Shown here: in pieces, positions 5,792-7,195 of the stretch | Position numbering within the stretch: position 1 is the first letter of the stretch | Layout: each line of letters begins with the position of its first letter | Origin: Desulfobulbus sp. | Lineage (GTDB): Bacteria > Desulfobacterota > Desulfobulbia > Desulfobulbales > Desulfobulbaceae | DNA: 7,195 nt | Direction: 5' to 3' | Assembly (NCBI GenBank): GCA_030600525.1 | Contig: JAUVLX010000176.1 | Location: forward strand, 1 to 7,195 | Notes under the pieces: model-generated | What the model was told of the DNA's origin: nothing | Database searches by the model: none | The model's input: the letters and a program-made list of their open reading frames with translations, nothing else | Made by a program: the position numbers and the translations under genes

Positions 5792-5819
5792 GCACTCTGT
5801 TTATGACAGTGCTTTTTTT
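5792..5819 (+). terminator. Rho-independent terminator with no gene upstream on its strand
   Basis: GCACT (5792-5796) pairs with AGTGC (5808-5812), and seven T residues follow (5813-5819). The 11-nt loop contains TTTATGAC (5800-5807), which is the exact reverse complement of GTCATAAA (5756-5763), so an alternative helix or pseudoknot is possible. The stem is short, so strength is uncertain. It points along the + strand while the nearest upstream gene is on the - strand, so it does not end any visible gene. Confidence 0.5.
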
Positions 5820-5843
5820 GCTGGGGAGGAAATTGGGCATCGC

Positions 5844-5871
5844 TTCACATTCTCTGTAAGTGTGATATCCT
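5844..5871 (+). promoter_or_regulatory. Candidate promoter for the PilZ/EAL-HDOD unit
   Basis: TTCACA (5844-5849, 5 of 6 to TTGACA) and TATCCT (5866-5871, 4 of 6 to TATAAT) have a 16-bp spacer, predicting a start near 5878, about 60 nt before the PilZ ATG. A dyad TCACATT/AAGTGTGA (5845-5851 with 5858-5865, one bulge) overlaps the spacer and could be an operator. Confidence 0.4.
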
Positions 5872-5936
5872 GAACTGTAAGGGCGACATGTAACGCTGTC
5901 CGTTTGAGAGTAGGAAGGAGAGGTATTAAAATCAGA

Positions 5937-6287
5937 ATGGTTCAATCACACCTCAGAAAAAGATCGAGACGCAAAGCCTACCGTTTTTTCGGAGACAGAT
6001 TACCGGTTCAGTATAAAACAAGGTTCGAAGATGGCGAAGCCGTATTGCGGGACATCTCGACTTCCGGTTGTGCGCTTTCATCGGTTACCGTGCCGGTTTT
6101 ATTACAGGAAAAAGTTTTGATAATACTTGTTCTTCCTGGAGAAAATGAAAAAATTGAGGCAACGGGAAGAGTTACCCGTGCTGAAGCCGATAGTTTTGCG
6201 GTATCTTTTACATTGATAGAATCAGCTTCGGTTAAGCTGATTCAAACGTTCTTTTTTCAGGCTCTTAGGCGTAAAAACGTTAAGTGA
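5937..6287 (+). CDS. PilZ-domain c-di-GMP-binding protein
   Basis: The 116-residue protein is essentially one PilZ domain. It has the RxxxR motif in R12-K-A-Y-R16 and the DxSxxG motif in D39-I-S-T-S-G44, the two elements that contact cyclic di-GMP in this family. A beta-rich body follows (about 45-93, including VLIILVLPGE and GRVTRAE) and then a C-terminal helix. The N-terminus is highly basic (RKRSRRK at 7-13). ATG 5937 is chosen over the in-frame TTG at 5904 because AAGGAG (5915-5920) lies downstream of that TTG. The 16-nt spacing to ATG 5937 is long, so an ATT or ATC start nearer the site cannot be excluded. It probably acts as a cytoplasmic adaptor and is likely cotranscribed with the EAL-HDOD gene 42 nt downstream. 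Confidence 0.88.
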   Translation: MVQSHLRKRSRRKAYRFFGDRLPVQYKTRFEDGEAVLRDISTSGCALSSVTVPVLLQEKVLIILVLPGENEKIEATGRVTRAEADSFAVSFTLIESASVKLIQTFFFQALRRKNVK

Positions 6288-6329
6288 TCGGGCTTAAATC
6301 GCGGGTAATAAAAGGTCAGCAGGCACAGG

Positions 6330-7195
6330 ATGGAACAATATATTGCAAGACAGCCGATTTTTAATCTGCATAAAAAGGTGTATGCCTACGAATTGCTGTA
6401 CCGGGGAGCCAAGCATTATTCACTGGACAAAGTGAGCGGTAATCGAGCAACAACCAGCGTACTCTCCAGCGCGTTCCTTACCCGGGATATAAAGGATATA
6501 TCGAGTTTTAAACCATGTTTCATAAATTTTACACAGGATCTGTTAGAGAAGAGGCTTCCTGAATCTTTTTCTAAGGAAAGCGTTGTTGTAGAAATTCTTG
6601 AAGACGTGGAACCAACCCCAAAAGTGGTGCAGGCCTGTCAGCAGTTGCATGACAAAGGGTATACTCTTGCACTGGATGATTTTGTATATGAGAGGAAATT
6701 TATACCGCTACTCAAACTCGCTGATATCGTAAAAATTGATTTCAGGCTTACCCCTTATAAAACCATTTTACGAACCCTGGATATACTTGCCAGATATAAG
6801 GTAAAACTCCTTGCAGAAAAGGTTGAGACCTTAGACGAATTTGAGGCAGCAGCCAAACTCGGATTTGTATATTATCAGGGGTATTTTTTTTCCAAGCCTG
6901 AGCAGATAAAGATCCAGGAACTCACTGCCACTAAGATTACTCATCTTCGGCTGCTGGCAGAAGTAACCAAAAAAAGTACCACCATTGAAAGCCTGCACAA
7001 GATAATTGCCAACGATATCTCTGTGAGCTACAAGCTGTTACGTTTTCTGAATTCCTCCTATTTTTATCGGTTGCAGGAAATTAAATCAGTGAAGCAGGCT
7101 ATCGCCTTCCTCGGAAAAAAAGAATTACGTCATTTTGTGATGCTGGTCATCATATCAGATATGACAAGCAACAAGCCGGGAGAGTTAATACGACT
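6330..7195 (+). CDS. EAL-HDOD signalling protein (YuxH-like), 3' end beyond window
   Basis: The frame is open from ATG 6330 to the window edge (288 complete codons). Residues 1-190 form an EAL-type domain. The EAL signature reads ELL (E21), with N66 in FINF, E88 in VVVEILED, D116 and D117 in LALDDF, K135 in KIDF, E163 in AEKVET and Q183 in YYQGYFFSKP, so the metal and catalytic positions appear kept. However, the DFGTGYSS-type loop 6 after the DD pair is replaced by FVYERKF. In the family that loop supports catalysis, so this may be a weak phosphodiesterase or a c-di-GMP receptor. From about 200 an HDOD domain begins (NDISVSYKLLRFLNSSYF, then SVKQAIAFLGKKELR). HDOD domains lack the HD metal dyad and act in signalling. 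The start has only a weak AGG nearby. Confidence 0.88.
   Translation, partial: MEQYIARQPIFNLHKKVYAYELLYRGAKHYSLDKVSGNRATTSVLSSAFLTRDIKDISSFKPCFINFTQDLLEKRLPESFSKESVVVEILEDVEPTPKVVQACQQLHDKGYTLALDDFVYERKFIPLLKLADIVKIDFRLTPYKTILRTLDILARYKVKLLAEKVETLDEFEAAAKLGFVYYQGYFFSKPEQIKIQELTATKITHLRLLAEVTKKSTTIESLHKIIANDISVSYKLLRFLNSSYFYRLQEIKSVKQAIAFLGKKELRHFVMLVIISDMTSNKPGELIR

Noticed and set aside
5845..5865. TCACA...TGTGA as a CRP/FNR-type operator
   Set aside because: The half-sites are in the opposite order to the CRP consensus TGTGA-N6-TCACA and the spacing differs; kept only as an unspecified dyad.

Overview
The window reads as chromosomal housekeeping DNA from a Gram-negative bacterium of moderate GC content. 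The closest fit is a member of the Desulfobacterota (former Deltaproteobacteria), perhaps a Desulfobulbales- or Geobacter-like lineage. This rests on gene content and order (dapA-dapB-folK, then a small membrane YHS protein, a short transaldolase and a DUF4124 lytic transglycosylase) and on the presence of PilZ and EAL-HDOD signalling proteins. It is an inference from remembered synteny, not a search result.

Layout. Bases 1-54 are the 3' end of an upstream gene, probably dapF. Bases 55-591 are an unusually long gap inside what should be a compact lysine/diaminopimelate operon. This gap holds a 341-bp segment (129-469) bounded by 21-bp inverted repeats with one mismatch, and then a possible 35-codon ORF that abuts dapA. 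dapA (592-1476), dapB (start corrected to 1515, end 2327) and folK (2375-2926, GTG start) follow on the + strand. A sigma70-like promoter at 3031-3058 opens a second + strand unit: a membrane-anchored YHS-like protein (3115-3384), a transaldolase whose start overlaps it (3381-4025), and a secreted lytic transglycosylase (4039-4722). The convergent gap 4723-4954 is packed with dyad symmetries, including a REP-like hairpin. A TauE/SafE (TSUP) permease lies on the - strand (4955-5671). The divergent gap 5672-5936 contains an orphan + strand terminator with a possible competing helix, and a promoter candidate. Last comes a c-di-GMP pair on the + strand: a PilZ protein (5937-6287) and an EAL-HDOD protein that runs off the window (6330-7195).

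How the genes work together. DapA and DapB carry out two consecutive steps from aspartate semialdehyde towards tetrahydrodipicolinate, feeding lysine and peptidoglycan meso-DAP; DapF acts later in the same pathway. FolK makes the pterin pyrophosphate used for folate. The transaldolase serves the non-oxidative pentose phosphate pathway, and the transglycosylase remodels peptidoglycan. The PilZ and EAL-HDOD proteins probably form a c-di-GMP sensing module.

No clear new biological system is visible. The most unexplained signals are the inverted-repeat-bounded insert in the dap operon, the orphan terminator/alternative-helix element upstream of the PilZ gene, and the dyad cluster between the convergent genes.
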